From positions 1 to 5,187 of the forward strand of contig JAILSA010000228.1 of NCBI GenBank assembly GCA_024697885.1: a DNA stretch of 5,187 bases. Reading direction: 5' to 3'. The notes beneath the pieces are model-generated. The model made no database searches. It worked only from the letters and a program-made list of their open reading frames with translations, and was not told the DNA's origin. Made by a program: the position numbers and the translations under genes. The stretch's first letter is position 1, and every line of letters begins with the position of its first letter. This stretch comes from Eubacterium sp. (lineage in GTDB: Bacteria > Bacillota > Clostridia > Lachnospirales > Lachnospiraceae). Below, piece by piece: positions 1 through 5,187 of this stretch.

Positions 1-3
1 AAT

Positions 4-45
4 AAAAAAGCTGTGGCTCTTTTTTACAAGAGTCACAGCTTTTTT
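4..45 (-). terminator. Rho-independent terminator of the trkA-trkH operon, probably bidirectional
   Basis: Positions 4-21 pair with 28-45 to give an 18-bp stem (one G-T wobble) around a 6-nt loop. The core is AGCTGTGGCTCTT against AAGAGTCACAGCT. The outer part of the stem is A6/T6, so each strand ends its hairpin in a T-run. It lies immediately at the end of trkH, whose TAA stop (44-46) overlaps the base of the stem, as expected for the operon's own terminator. The T-run on the plus strand means it could also stop a converging transcript from the left, but no gene is visible there within the window. Confidence 0.9.
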
Positions 46-1510
46 ATGCTTTTTTCTTGTGTTCTGTTTGAAGCCACTGCTTTAAAAGTACAGGGTTAAA
101 TAAAATCAGGAGAGGGAAGAGCTCAAGTCGTCCCGCCAACATATCAAACATAAGGACAAATTTGGAAAAGACACTGAAGTCGTTAAAGTTTTGGGTAGGT
201 CCCACTAACTCAAGACCGGGACCTATATTGTTAAAGGTTGCCGCTACCGCAGTAAAGTTGGTAACCAGGTCCATCTCGTTAAAGGATATTAAGAAGACGG
301 ATGCCGTAAATACAATGACAAAGGTGATAAAGTAAACATTGGTAGCTCGAACCACCTCGTGTTCAATTGGTTTTCCGTCCATCTTAATCTTTTTGATGCT
401 CTTGGGATGGATGTAGGAAATCAATTCCTTCTTTATGGTTTTTACCAAAATTACCAGTCGGGAAACCTTGATTCCACCTCCTGTGGAGCCTGCGCAGGCA
501 CCGATAAACATGAGAAGAACCAGGATGGTCTTGCTGGTCTGGGTCCACTCATTAAAGTCAATGGTAGAAAATCCTGTGGTAGTAATAATGGAGGCCACCT
601 GGAAGGCGGAATCTCTCAGAGAGTCTATCCAATCCAGCGCATTTTTTAGGTGCTCTATAAAAATAATGGCGGTGGCTGCAAAGATAATAATAAAGTAGTA
701 TTTGACCTCCTCAATTCGGAGGGCTTTTTTGAATTTTTTGTACAAAATCAGGTAGTAGGCGTTAAAGTTAACACCAAAGAGAATCATAAAAATGGTAACC
801 ACCCATTGGAGGTAGTGGTTGTAGCCGCCCATGCTAGTATTTTTGATACCGAATCCTCCTGTTCCCGCCGTGGCAAAGCTGGTATTGATGGCATCGTAGA
901 CCGGCATCTGACCGGCGATGAGAAGGATGGCCTCTAAGACTGTCAGGGCAAAATAAATCAGGTACAAAATTCTGGCAGTTTCTCGGAGTCTTGGCACCAG
1001 TTTTCCCACAGAAGGACCTGGGCTCTCCGCCCTCATAAGATTAAAGTTAGAACCTCCACTCAGAGGGACAATGGCTAGCAAAAAGACTAAAACTCCCATG
1101 CCTCCCACCCAGTGGGTAAAGCTTCGCCACATAAGAGAGCAGTGGCTTAGGGCCTCCACATCAGACAGGATGGATGCTCCTGTGGTGGTAAAACCGGATA
1201 TGGTCTCAAACAGTGCATTGGTAAAGGATGGGATTTCCCCGGTGAAAATAAATGGCAGGCAGCCAAACAAACTGAGAAAAATCCAGGACAGGGCAGTGGT
1301 GATATAGCCCTCCTTAATGTAAAGTGTGTTATTTTGCGGCTTGCTCGCCGTAAAAATCAGGCCGGTAATGCCGCAGAGGCCAAAGGTAATCAGGTAGGCA
1401 AAGCCCTGGCGCTCCTGATAAATCAGAGCTGTCATTATGGGCAAGAGCATAAGAATGGCCTCAATTTTTAGCACCTGGCCCAACAAATATCGAATAATTG
1501 ATCGATTCAT
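44..1510 (-). CDS. trkH: TrkH-family potassium uptake channel subunit
   Basis: This is the integral-membrane pore of a Trk/Ktr-type K+ uptake system, working with the cytoplasmic TrkA subunit encoded just upstream. The 488-aa length is normal for TrkH. The four pore-loop filter motifs of the SKT superfamily are present in order: TTTGAS (108-113), TAGTGGFG (214-221), TTTGFST (310-316) and FNNIGPG (426-432). The conserved GSTGGGIK intramembrane loop, thought to gate the pore, is at 341-348. Hydrophobic segments surround each loop, for example about 12-31, 36-55, 68-90, 130-150, 178-200, 232-258, 271-289, 327-345, 388-410 and 446-475. The C-terminus carries the usual AGRLELFPLL stretch (459-468). 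The ATG at 1508-1510 has an AAGGGG ribosome site 8 nt upstream. It starts 18 nt after the trkA stop, so it is cotranscribed. No frame damage is seen. Whether it carries K+ alone or also Na+ cannot be told. Confidence 0.95.
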   Translation of the reverse strand: MNRSIIRYLLGQVLKIEAILMLLPIMTALIYQERQGFAYLITFGLCGITGLIFTASKPQNNTLYIKEGYITTALSWIFLSLFGCLPFIFTGEIPSFTNALFETISGFTTTGASILSDVEALSHCSLMWRSFTHWVGGMGVLVFLLAIVPLSGGSNFNLMRAESPGPSVGKLVPRLRETARILYLIYFALTVLEAILLIAGQMPVYDAINTSFATAGTGGFGIKNTSMGGYNHYLQWVVTIFMILFGVNFNAYYLILYKKFKKALRIEEVKYYFIIIFAATAIIFIEHLKNALDWIDSLRDSAFQVASIITTTGFSTIDFNEWTQTSKTILVLLMFIGACAGSTGGGIKVSRLVILVKTIKKELISYIHPKSIKKIKMDGKPIEHEVVRATNVYFITFVIVFTASVFLISFNEMDLVTNFTAVAATFNNIGPGLELVGPTQNFNDFSVFSKFVLMFDMLAGRLELFPLLILFNPVLLKQWLQTEHKKKA

Positions 1511-1518
1511 AATAAATT

Positions 1519-1524
1519 CCCCTT
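1519..1524 (-). promoter_or_regulatory. trkH ribosome-binding site
   Basis: On the minus strand this reads AAGGGG, 8 nt before the trkH ATG and inside the 18-nt trkA-trkH gap. It supports the assigned trkH start and independent ribosome loading on an operon transcript. Confidence 0.75.
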
Positions 1525-1528
1525 GTAA

Positions 1529-2920
1529 TTATCGTTCCAAAATGTCTTTAATGTCCTCAAAACCTGAGTGGGTGGTTACAACAATAACATTGTCCCCCAG
1601 GTTGATTTGATCACTTCCACTTGGAATAATAAATTTACCTCGTCTGTAAATAGAGCAGATCAGGACATTTTTCTTTAATTTCAATTCCCGAATTGGCTTG
1701 GCCGTAATGACGCTGGCCTCGTCAACCCTAAACTCAATAGCCTCGGCTCTCGAATCAAAGAGGTGGCGCAGGGTCTCAATGTTGTCATTCTTGGAATTGT
1801 TCTTTGCCCTGGCGTAGGCAATGATTTTTTCCGAGGTCAAAATACGAGGGAAGATAACGCTTCCCAAATCCAATTGATTAATCACATTTTTAAAGGTCAT
1901 GCGGTTGATTTTGGTAATCACCTTGGCATTGGAGACCTGCTTGGCAAAGAGGGTCAGCATAATATTTTCCTCGTCAATTCCTGTCAGGGGAATAAAGGAC
2001 TCCACATATTCAATGCCCTCCTCAATCAAGAGCTCCTGGTCCGTTCCGTCTCCATTAATAATGATGGCCTTTGGCATAAGGATGCTTAGGAGGTCACATT
2101 TTTGCTTGTCCTTCTCAATGATTTTAACGCTGATTCCTCGGCGAATCATGGACTGGCCTAAGTAGTAGGTGGTCTTTCCGCCTCCCACAATCATAACGTC
2201 CTTAACCTGCCTGGACACATTCCCGATTTTTTTGAAAAATTCACGGACATTGGTCCTAGAGGCCACAATGGTCACAATATCATTTTGTTCCATAACAAAA
2301 GAACCGTTGGGAATACAGAGTTCTTCCTTTCTCTCCACACCGCAAATCAGGAGTTCAGAGAAGGTTTCGGTGCCGCACTCCATAACAGACTTGCCAATGA
2401 GTTGGTTGCCTTCCTCTAATTTAAAACGAACCATTTCCGCCTGGCCGTGGGCGAAGGAAGACACATCTAGGGCGTTGGGCAGGCAGAGAATTCGAGTCAT
2501 TTCCTCCGCCGTCTCAAGGTCTGGATTAATAATCAGGGTCAGGCCCAACTTGTCTCTCAAATATCCCACATCTCTCATGTACTCTGGAGTACGGACTCTG
2601 GCTACAGTGGCGCACTTGCCAGATCTGCCGGCAATGGTACAGCAGAGCAGATTTAATTCGTCGGACTCTGTTACTGCCACGATCAAATCACAATCCTCTA
2701 GGCCTGCCTCACGCAAAACCATATAAGAAGCACCATTTCCCTCTACCCCCATGACGTCATAGAGATTGGCCATTTCTGTAATCACATCTCGATTGGAATC
2801 AACAATTGTCACATCATGGCCTTCTGTGGAAAGAGCCTCCACCAGGGTGGCACCAACTTTTCCGCCACCTACAATAATAATATTTAGCCCCTTACTGGCC
2901 ATTGATTTTATACCAAACAT
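1529..2920 (-). CDS. trkA: TrkA potassium uptake regulator, tandem RCK protein
   Basis: This is the peripheral, cytoplasmic subunit that binds NAD(H)/nucleotides and controls the TrkH channel. In the 463-aa form it contains two RCK units. The first Rossmann fold starts IIIVGGGKVG (14-23), with the acidic nucleotide-contacting Asp at the end of the second strand (D41), followed by a TrkA-C region around 155-230. The second starts VMIVGGGKTT (242-251), with E269 and GDGT (290-293), followed by a TrkA-C region around 385-460. The length matches two-RCK TrkA proteins. An ATG at 2930-2932 would add four residues (MEEI), but it has no ribosome site. Its own GGAGG is instead the ribosome site for the ATG at 2918-2920, so I prefer the latter. 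M7 (MASKG...) is another possible start. The last glycine of the second Rossmann motif is replaced by Thr. trkH follows directly. Confidence 0.94.
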   Translation of the reverse strand: MFGIKSMASKGLNIIIVGGGKVGATLVEALSTEGHDVTIVDSNRDVITEMANLYDVMGVEGNGASYMVLREAGLEDCDLIVAVTESDELNLLCCTIAGRSGKCATVARVRTPEYMRDVGYLRDKLGLTLIINPDLETAEEMTRILCLPNALDVSSFAHGQAEMVRFKLEEGNQLIGKSVMECGTETFSELLICGVERKEELCIPNGSFVMEQNDIVTIVASRTNVREFFKKIGNVSRQVKDVMIVGGGKTTYYLGQSMIRRGISVKIIEKDKQKCDLLSILMPKAIIINGDGTDQELLIEEGIEYVESFIPLTGIDEENIMLTLFAKQVSNAKVITKINRMTFKNVINQLDLGSVIFPRILTSEKIIAYARAKNNSKNDNIETLRHLFDSRAEAIEFRVDEASVITAKPIRELKLKKNVLICSIYRRGKFIIPSGSDQINLGDNVIVVTTHSGFEDIKDILER

Positions 2921-2925
2921 AATTT

Positions 2926-2930
2926 CCTCC
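2926..2930 (-). promoter_or_regulatory. trkA ribosome-binding site that decides the start
   Basis: The minus strand reads ATGGAGGAAATTATG. GGAGG lies 5 nt before the second ATG and is itself part of the codons following the first ATG. Nothing like a ribosome site precedes the first ATG, so translation most likely begins at the inner one. Confidence 0.7.
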
Positions 2931-2956
2931 ATATAAGTTCATAATAACTAACTTCT

Positions 2957-2985
2957 AATATACCATTTTTGGAGAAAAAAATCCA
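2957..2985 (-). promoter_or_regulatory. Candidate trkA-trkH promoter
   Basis: On the minus strand a TATATT -10 box (2957-2962) is preceded by a 17-nt spacer and a weak -35 box TGGATT (2980-2985). It lies in the 60-bp flank between the insertion sequence and trkA, outside the element. The -35 matches the consensus at only three of six positions, so the call rests mainly on the -10 and its location. No riboswitch or operator is recognisable in this short leader. Confidence 0.35.
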
Positions 2986-2992
2986 CACTTGT

Positions 2993-3016
2993 TAGCGTAA
3001 AGAAACTTTCGGAAAA
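2993..3016 (+). repeat. Left terminal inverted repeat of the insertion sequence
   Basis: TAGCGTAAA, six divergent bases, then TTCGGAAAA. The reverse complement of the right end has the same two 9-bp blocks at the same spacing, giving 18 of 24 identical positions. The two conserved blocks separated by a variable stretch resemble a bipartite transposase-binding end. Confidence 0.82.
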
Positions 3017-3023
3017 TTAAATA

Positions 3024-3050
3024 TTGAAAAGGGCAGCTCCTTTGTATAAA
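3024..3050 (+). promoter_or_regulatory. Candidate transposase promoter
   Basis: TTGAAA (3024-3029) could be the -35 box and TATAAA (3045-3050) the -10, with a rather short 15-nt spacer. TAAAGT at 3047-3052 is an alternative -10 with a 17-nt spacer. Transcription would begin near 3056-3059, downstream of the left arm of the hairpin that covers the transposase ribosome site. Confidence 0.5.
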
Positions 3051-3092
3051 GTTTTAAGTGATTCAAACAAAAAACGCAAAGGAGAACTGCCC
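3031..3092 (+). promoter_or_regulatory. Hairpin covering the transposase ribosome-binding site
   Basis: GGGCAG (3031-3036) pairs with CTGCCC (3087-3092), and CTCCTTTG (3037-3044) pairs with CAAAGGAG (3077-3084). The result is a 14-bp perfect stem interrupted only by a 2-nt AA bulge, with a 32-nt loop. The right arm contains the AAAGGAG ribosome site and ends two bases before the ATG. The left arm lies inside the putative promoter, between its -35 and -10. RNA made from that promoter would lack the left arm, while RNA entering from outside would contain both arms and could hide the ribosome site. The structure is seen directly; its role is inferred from analogous insertion-sequence controls such as that of IS10. 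Confidence 0.7.
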
Positions 3093-3093
3093 C

Positions 3094-4569
3094 ATGTACA
3101 ATAGTATAATCGAATTTATTAAAAATGACACTACTAAAATTGAAAAAATTACAAAAGAATTTCTGCTTGCTGGAAACACTCTACGATTTGAAGAAAATCT
3201 GATGGAAGCGATGGTTGAACTTGGAAGAAATATTTATCAGGAATGTTTGGAAAATGTTGAGCAAAGTATTAGAAAAAGTGAAGCAAGAAAAAAAGAGTAC
3301 TATGTTGAGCATAAATCGGATAAAAGAACGTTACTAACAATCTTTGGAAATATTGAAATAGAAAGAGCATACTATAAACCTAAATACGGTGGAAAATCTA
3401 TTTACTTGCTGGATCAATATATTGGAATAGAACCACATGACAAAGTAAGTTTAGCTGTCAAAACAAGAAGTTTAGAAGAGGCTGTTGAAACCAGCTATCG
3501 AAAAGGCGGAGAAAGCGCCTGTATGACAGACGATGTGGTATCAAAACAGACAGTGAAAAATGTAATTCATAATCTAGAAGTAGAATTAGAAAAGGAATTA
3601 CCTGCTGAAAAGAAAAAGATAAAAAATCTTCACATTCAAGCGGACGAAGACCATGTTGCATTACAGTTTTTTAGAACAAAAGGTGATGTACAAAAAAATG
3701 AGAATGGCAGAAAAAATAATACAGCTATGCCTAAATTGATTTTAGTATATGAAGATATTGTACTTGATGGAAAAGAAGGTTGTAAAAGGCACAAATTGGT
3801 AGGGAAAAAATATTTTAGCGGCTTATATGAAGGTGGAGAAAAAAACGAAGATTTGTGGTTAGAAGTACAACAGTACATTTATGACACTTATGATATGGAC
3901 TATTTAGAAAATGTATATATTGCAGGGGATGGTGCCGCTTGGATTGTGGCAGGATGTCATGTACTTGAAAAAAGTAAATTTGTATTAGATAAGTATCATT
4001 TAGGAAAATATATTCACGCTGCAACTTCTCATTTAGAAGATAGTCAGGAAGATGCAAAAGAATTAATCTATGGAGCAATTAATGAAAGAAACTATGATGA
4101 AGTAATGCAATTATTACAGAAATGTCATGCATCAACAGATCAGGAATATAAGAAAACGGAAGTAGAAAACTGTGCGCGATATATAAAAAATAATTGGCTA
4201 GGAATCATAGTACGAATTGATGATGGAGGAGCCGTCTGGGGATGTAGCGCAGAGGGACACATTAGTCATGTTTTGTCAGCAAGAGAATCCAGCAGACCGA
4301 TGGGGTGGAGTAAAGTTGGAGTAGATCAGATGAGTCGATTAAGGGCATTAACAAGAAATGGTTATAAGATTATAGATTTAATGGAATATCAGGACAAGAA
4401 ACAACGAAAAGAAAAAAGAATTGAAGTCCAAGAAGAATTAATAAAGCAAGTGAAAAAAAGAAAAGATGGACGATATCAGGAAGTGCTTAGAAAAGAGATT
4501 CCAGGATTAGAAAAAATGGAGTTGTCCTGGATGAGAAAACTGATAAATGTGAGCGAAGGAATCGCATAA
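3094..4569 (+). CDS. ISLre2-family transposase
   Basis: This enzyme catalyses movement of the surrounding insertion sequence by cutting and joining at the terminal inverted repeats. The 491-aa length is full size for the family. Recognisable family blocks are IQADEDHVAL (181-190), YIAGDGAAWI (275-284), LDKYHLGKYI (298-307) and GCSAEGHISHVLSAR (383-397), followed by SSRPMGWSKVG (399-409). Likely catalytic acids of an RNase H-type DDE core are D184 or D186, D279 and E387; this assignment is from motif position only. The N-terminus has a charged, helical region (about 40-80), and a Lys/Arg-rich segment lies at 435-470. A GTG 36 nt upstream is in frame but has no ribosome site. The ATG at 3094 has GGAG 9 nt upstream and is preferred. 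The frame is intact, so the element may be active. Codon use is much more A/T-rich than in the trk genes. It has no accessory gene. Confidence 0.93.
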   Translation: MYNSIIEFIKNDTTKIEKITKEFLLAGNTLRFEENLMEAMVELGRNIYQECLENVEQSIRKSEARKKEYYVEHKSDKRTLLTIFGNIEIERAYYKPKYGGKSIYLLDQYIGIEPHDKVSLAVKTRSLEEAVETSYRKGGESACMTDDVVSKQTVKNVIHNLEVELEKELPAEKKKIKNLHIQADEDHVALQFFRTKGDVQKNENGRKNNTAMPKLILVYEDIVLDGKEGCKRHKLVGKKYFSGLYEGGEKNEDLWLEVQQYIYDTYDMDYLENVYIAGDGAAWIVAGCHVLEKSKFVLDKYHLGKYIHAATSHLEDSQEDAKELIYGAINERNYDEVMQLLQKCHASTDQEYKKTEVENCARYIKNNWLGIIVRIDDGGAVWGCSAEGHISHVLSARESSRPMGWSKVGVDQMSRLRALTRNGYKIIDLMEYQDKKQRKEKRIEVQEELIKQVKKRKDGRYQEVLRKEIPGLEKMELSWMRKLINVSEGIA

Positions 4570-4572
4570 AAA

Positions 4573-4701
4573 TGCTTAGTGCTCTTGACTATACAAAAGG
4601 CTGTAGCAAAGGTATGTGTCAAGGCTGCAAAGCATCGCTACGCGACTACGGCCTTGACACATACTATGCACAGCCTAAAGAACGAACAAGAGCACTAAGC
4701 A
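4573..4701. repeat. 129-nt nested palindrome at the 3' end of the insertion sequence
   Basis: Three concentric stems are present. The outer one is a perfect 15 bp (4573-4587 with 4687-4701, TGCTTAGTGCTCTTG). The middle one is AGGCTGT (4598-4604) with ACAGCCT (4670-4676), extended by GCA/TGC past a one-base bulge. The inner one is a perfect 14 bp (4612-4625 with 4651-4664, GTATGTGTCAAGGC). A small apical hairpin, TCGC-TAC-GCGA, sits at 4635-4645. It begins three bases after the transposase stop and is more GC-rich than the gene. There is no T-run on the plus strand. On the minus strand the outer arm is followed by TTTTT, so it could terminate antisense transcription heading into the transposase. 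The function is unknown. Confidence 0.85.
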
Positions 4702-4708
4702 AAAGTAT

Positions 4709-4720
4709 GTCCTAAAGGAC
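4709..4720. repeat. Short perfect inverted repeat
   Basis: GTCC-TAAA-GGAC forms a 4-bp stem with a 4-nt loop just after the large palindrome. It is small enough to be incidental, and is noted because this non-coding tail of the element is dense in dyads. Confidence 0.35.
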
Positions 4721-4728
4721 GAATAGTG

Positions 4729-4757
4729 TAGTGATAAAGTGAAAAATGTAGTATAAT
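4729..4757 (+). promoter_or_regulatory. Possible outward-facing promoter in the right end of the insertion sequence
   Basis: A perfect TATAAT (4752-4757) is preceded by a 17-nt spacer and a poor -35 candidate, TAGTGA (4729-4734). It points out of the element toward the acyl-CoA ligase. An AT-rich region gives such -10 boxes by chance, so this is tentative. Confidence 0.35.
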
Positions 4758-4760
4758 GAT

Positions 4761-4802
4761 GAAAGTATTAGATCTTAAAACTTTCAAGGAGTAAGTCTAC
4801 TC
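4761..4802. repeat. Two subterminal hairpins next to the right end
   Basis: GAAAGT-A-TTA (4761-4770) pairs with TAA-A-ACTTTC (4776-4785), one mismatch, 5-nt loop. It is followed by GAGTA-AGTC-TACTC (4789-4802) and then ACA and TTTTT. AAACTTTC at 4778-4785 also occurs in the left end at 3003-3010, in the same orientation. These could be subterminal transposase sites or a weak terminator for the outward promoter. Confidence 0.35.
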
Positions 4803-4806
4803 ACAT

Positions 4807-4830
4807 TTTTCCGAAGAACAATTTACGCTA
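4807..4830 (-). repeat. Right terminal inverted repeat of the insertion sequence
   Basis: TTTTCCGAA, six divergent bases, then TTTACGCTA. This is the inverted counterpart of the left end, with both 9-bp blocks perfectly kept. Confidence 0.82.
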
Positions 4831-4849
4831 TCTCCAAGGGGCGGATTTC

Positions 4850-4878
4850 TTGCGAAAAATTCTTAAATAGAGTATGAT
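4850..4878 (+). promoter_or_regulatory. Promoter of the acyl-CoA synthetase gene
   Basis: TTGCGA (4850-4855), a 17-nt spacer and TATGAT (4873-4878) give a good sigma-A-type promoter, with a start expected near 4885, about 26 nt before the ATG. It starts 20 bp beyond the right end of the insertion sequence, so it is native to the gene and was left intact. Confidence 0.6.
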
Positions 4879-4896
4879 AGAAAGAGAATATGTATT

Positions 4897-4902
4897 GGAG
4901 GG
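4897..4902 (+). promoter_or_regulatory. Ribosome-binding site of the acyl-CoA synthetase gene
   Basis: GGAGGG, 8 nt before the ATG at 4911, is a near-ideal site and fixes the start of the partial gene. Confidence 0.8.
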
Positions 4903-4910
4903 AAAAGGCT

Positions 4911-5187
4911 ATGCCTATTACAGAATTATTGGAAAAAAATGCCAGATTGTATCCAAATGATATTAGTCTGGTGGAGATTAACCCAGATATCCAGGAGCAG
5001 AGAAGGGTGACCTGGAGAGACTATGAATTAATTGAAACAAATCCACTGTGCCACTATCGAAGAGAGATTACCTGGCATGTGTTTGACGAAAAGGCAAATC
5101 GATTCGCCCAGCTCCTTATGAGTCGCGGAATTCGCAAGGGAGACAAGGTGGCAATTCTTTTGATGAATTGTCTGGAATGGTTGCCTA
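4911..5187 (+). CDS. AMP-forming acyl-CoA synthetase/ligase, N-terminal part (cut by window end)
   Basis: Ninety-two codons are visible, open to the window edge with no stop. The protein begins MPITELLEKNARLYPNDISL and contains ITWHVFDEKANRFAQLLMSR (53-72) followed by GIRKGDKVAILLMNCLEWLP (73-92). This is the typical N-terminal start of class I adenylate-forming enzymes: the 'T(W/Y)..(F/L)..(K/R)ANR(F/L)A..L...G(I/V)..GD.VAI.L.N' pattern. Such enzymes activate a carboxylic acid with ATP to an acyl-AMP and transfer it to CoA. The AMP-binding P-loop-like motif and the C-terminal lid lie outside the window, so the substrate (fatty acid, aromatic acid or other) cannot be assigned. There is a linker with a second VTW (33-35) before the conserved block, as seen in some clostridial members. 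It is divergent from trkA and has its own promoter. Confidence 0.85.
   Translation, partial: MPITELLEKNARLYPNDISLVEINPDIQEQRRVTWRDYELIETNPLCHYRREITWHVFDEKANRFAQLLMSRGIRKGDKVAILLMNCLEWLP

Larger units (their letters stand above)
2993..4830 (+). mobile_element. ISLre2-family insertion sequence, 1838 bp
   Basis: The element is bounded by imperfect 24-bp terminal inverted repeats (2993-3016 and 4807-4830). It encodes one full-length ISLre2-type transposase (UPF0236-like) on the plus strand. Its size fits this family. It is visibly richer in A and T than the trk genes on one side and the ligase on the other, consistent with horizontal origin. It lies in the divergent intergenic region between trkA and an acyl-CoA ligase and breaks neither gene. 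The bases outside the two ends (CACACTTGT on the left, TCTCCAAGG on the right) do not match, so no target duplication is seen. The 3' part carries a long palindrome and a possible outward promoter. The exact ends are inferred from the inverted repeats and could shift by a base or two. Confidence 0.85.

Noticed and set aside
359..1307. Several plus-strand open frames of 78-96 codons
   Set aside because: They are antisense to trkH, overlap one another and resemble no protein family. They are frame shadows of the membrane protein gene.
2169..2726. 185-codon open frame on the plus strand
   Set aside because: It lies wholly antisense inside trkA, whose domains are well supported. It has no plausible ribosome site and its translation is low-complexity, Ser/Arg-rich shadow sequence.
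3058..3093. GTG start giving a 503-residue transposase
   Set aside because: It has no ribosome site and overlaps the expected transcription start. The ATG at 3094 has a well-placed GGAG.
2933..3093. c-di-AMP or K+-responsive riboswitch upstream of trkA
   Set aside because: The native leader is only about 60 bp before the insertion sequence begins, too short for such a structure, and no recognisable core is seen.
3458..4078. Minus-strand open frames of 67-87 codons
   Set aside because: They are antisense to the transposase, with A/T-rich shadow translations and no ribosome sites.
4598..4676. Integron attC-like recombination site
   Set aside because: The palindrome lacks GTTRRRY-type core sites at its ends and no integrase or cassette is present. 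It sits inside an insertion sequence.
4573..4701. Ordinary Rho-independent terminator for the transposase
   Set aside because: On the sense strand the stems are followed by A-rich sequence, not a T-run. Only the minus strand has TTTTT after the outer arm.
1..5187. CRISPR array, tRNA or rRNA gene, toxin-antitoxin pair
   Set aside because: No regularly spaced direct repeats, cloverleaf or rRNA-like stretch, or paired small genes with ribosome sites were found on either strand.

Overview
The window looks like chromosomal DNA of a low-to-moderate GC Gram-positive, probably a clostridium of the Lachnospiraceae type. This rests on strong GGAGG-type ribosome sites, the trkA-trkH gene order, an ISLre2-type insertion sequence and the wording of the acyl-CoA ligase N-terminus. 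It is an inference from protein style, not a database match.

Layout, left to right. Positions 1-45 hold a strong hairpin terminator with T-runs on both strands. Positions 44-2932 hold a two-gene minus-strand potassium-uptake operon. trkA (NAD-binding regulatory subunit) comes first and trkH (membrane pore) follows 18 nt later. Positions 2993-4830 hold a complete-looking 1838-bp insertion sequence of the ISLre2 family, with 24-bp imperfect terminal inverted repeats and one intact 491-aa transposase on the plus strand. Positions 4831-5187 hold a plus-strand promoter, a ribosome site and the first 92 codons of an AMP-forming acyl-CoA synthetase that runs off the window.

The insertion sequence sits between two divergently transcribed housekeeping genes. 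The flanks left over (about 60 bp before trkA and 80 bp before the ligase) each keep a candidate promoter, so the insertion probably did not inactivate either gene. TrkA and TrkH should act together: TrkA senses NAD(H)/nucleotides in the cytoplasm and gates TrkH. The ligase is functionally unrelated.

The most interesting signals are inside the insertion sequence. First, a 14-bp hairpin at the left end pairs the transposase ribosome-binding site with a segment lying between the -35 and -10 boxes of the element's own promoter. Only transcripts entering from outside could therefore fold to hide the ribosome site. Second, a 129-nt nested palindrome begins three bases after the transposase stop codon. 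Third, no target-site duplication can be seen around an otherwise intact element.
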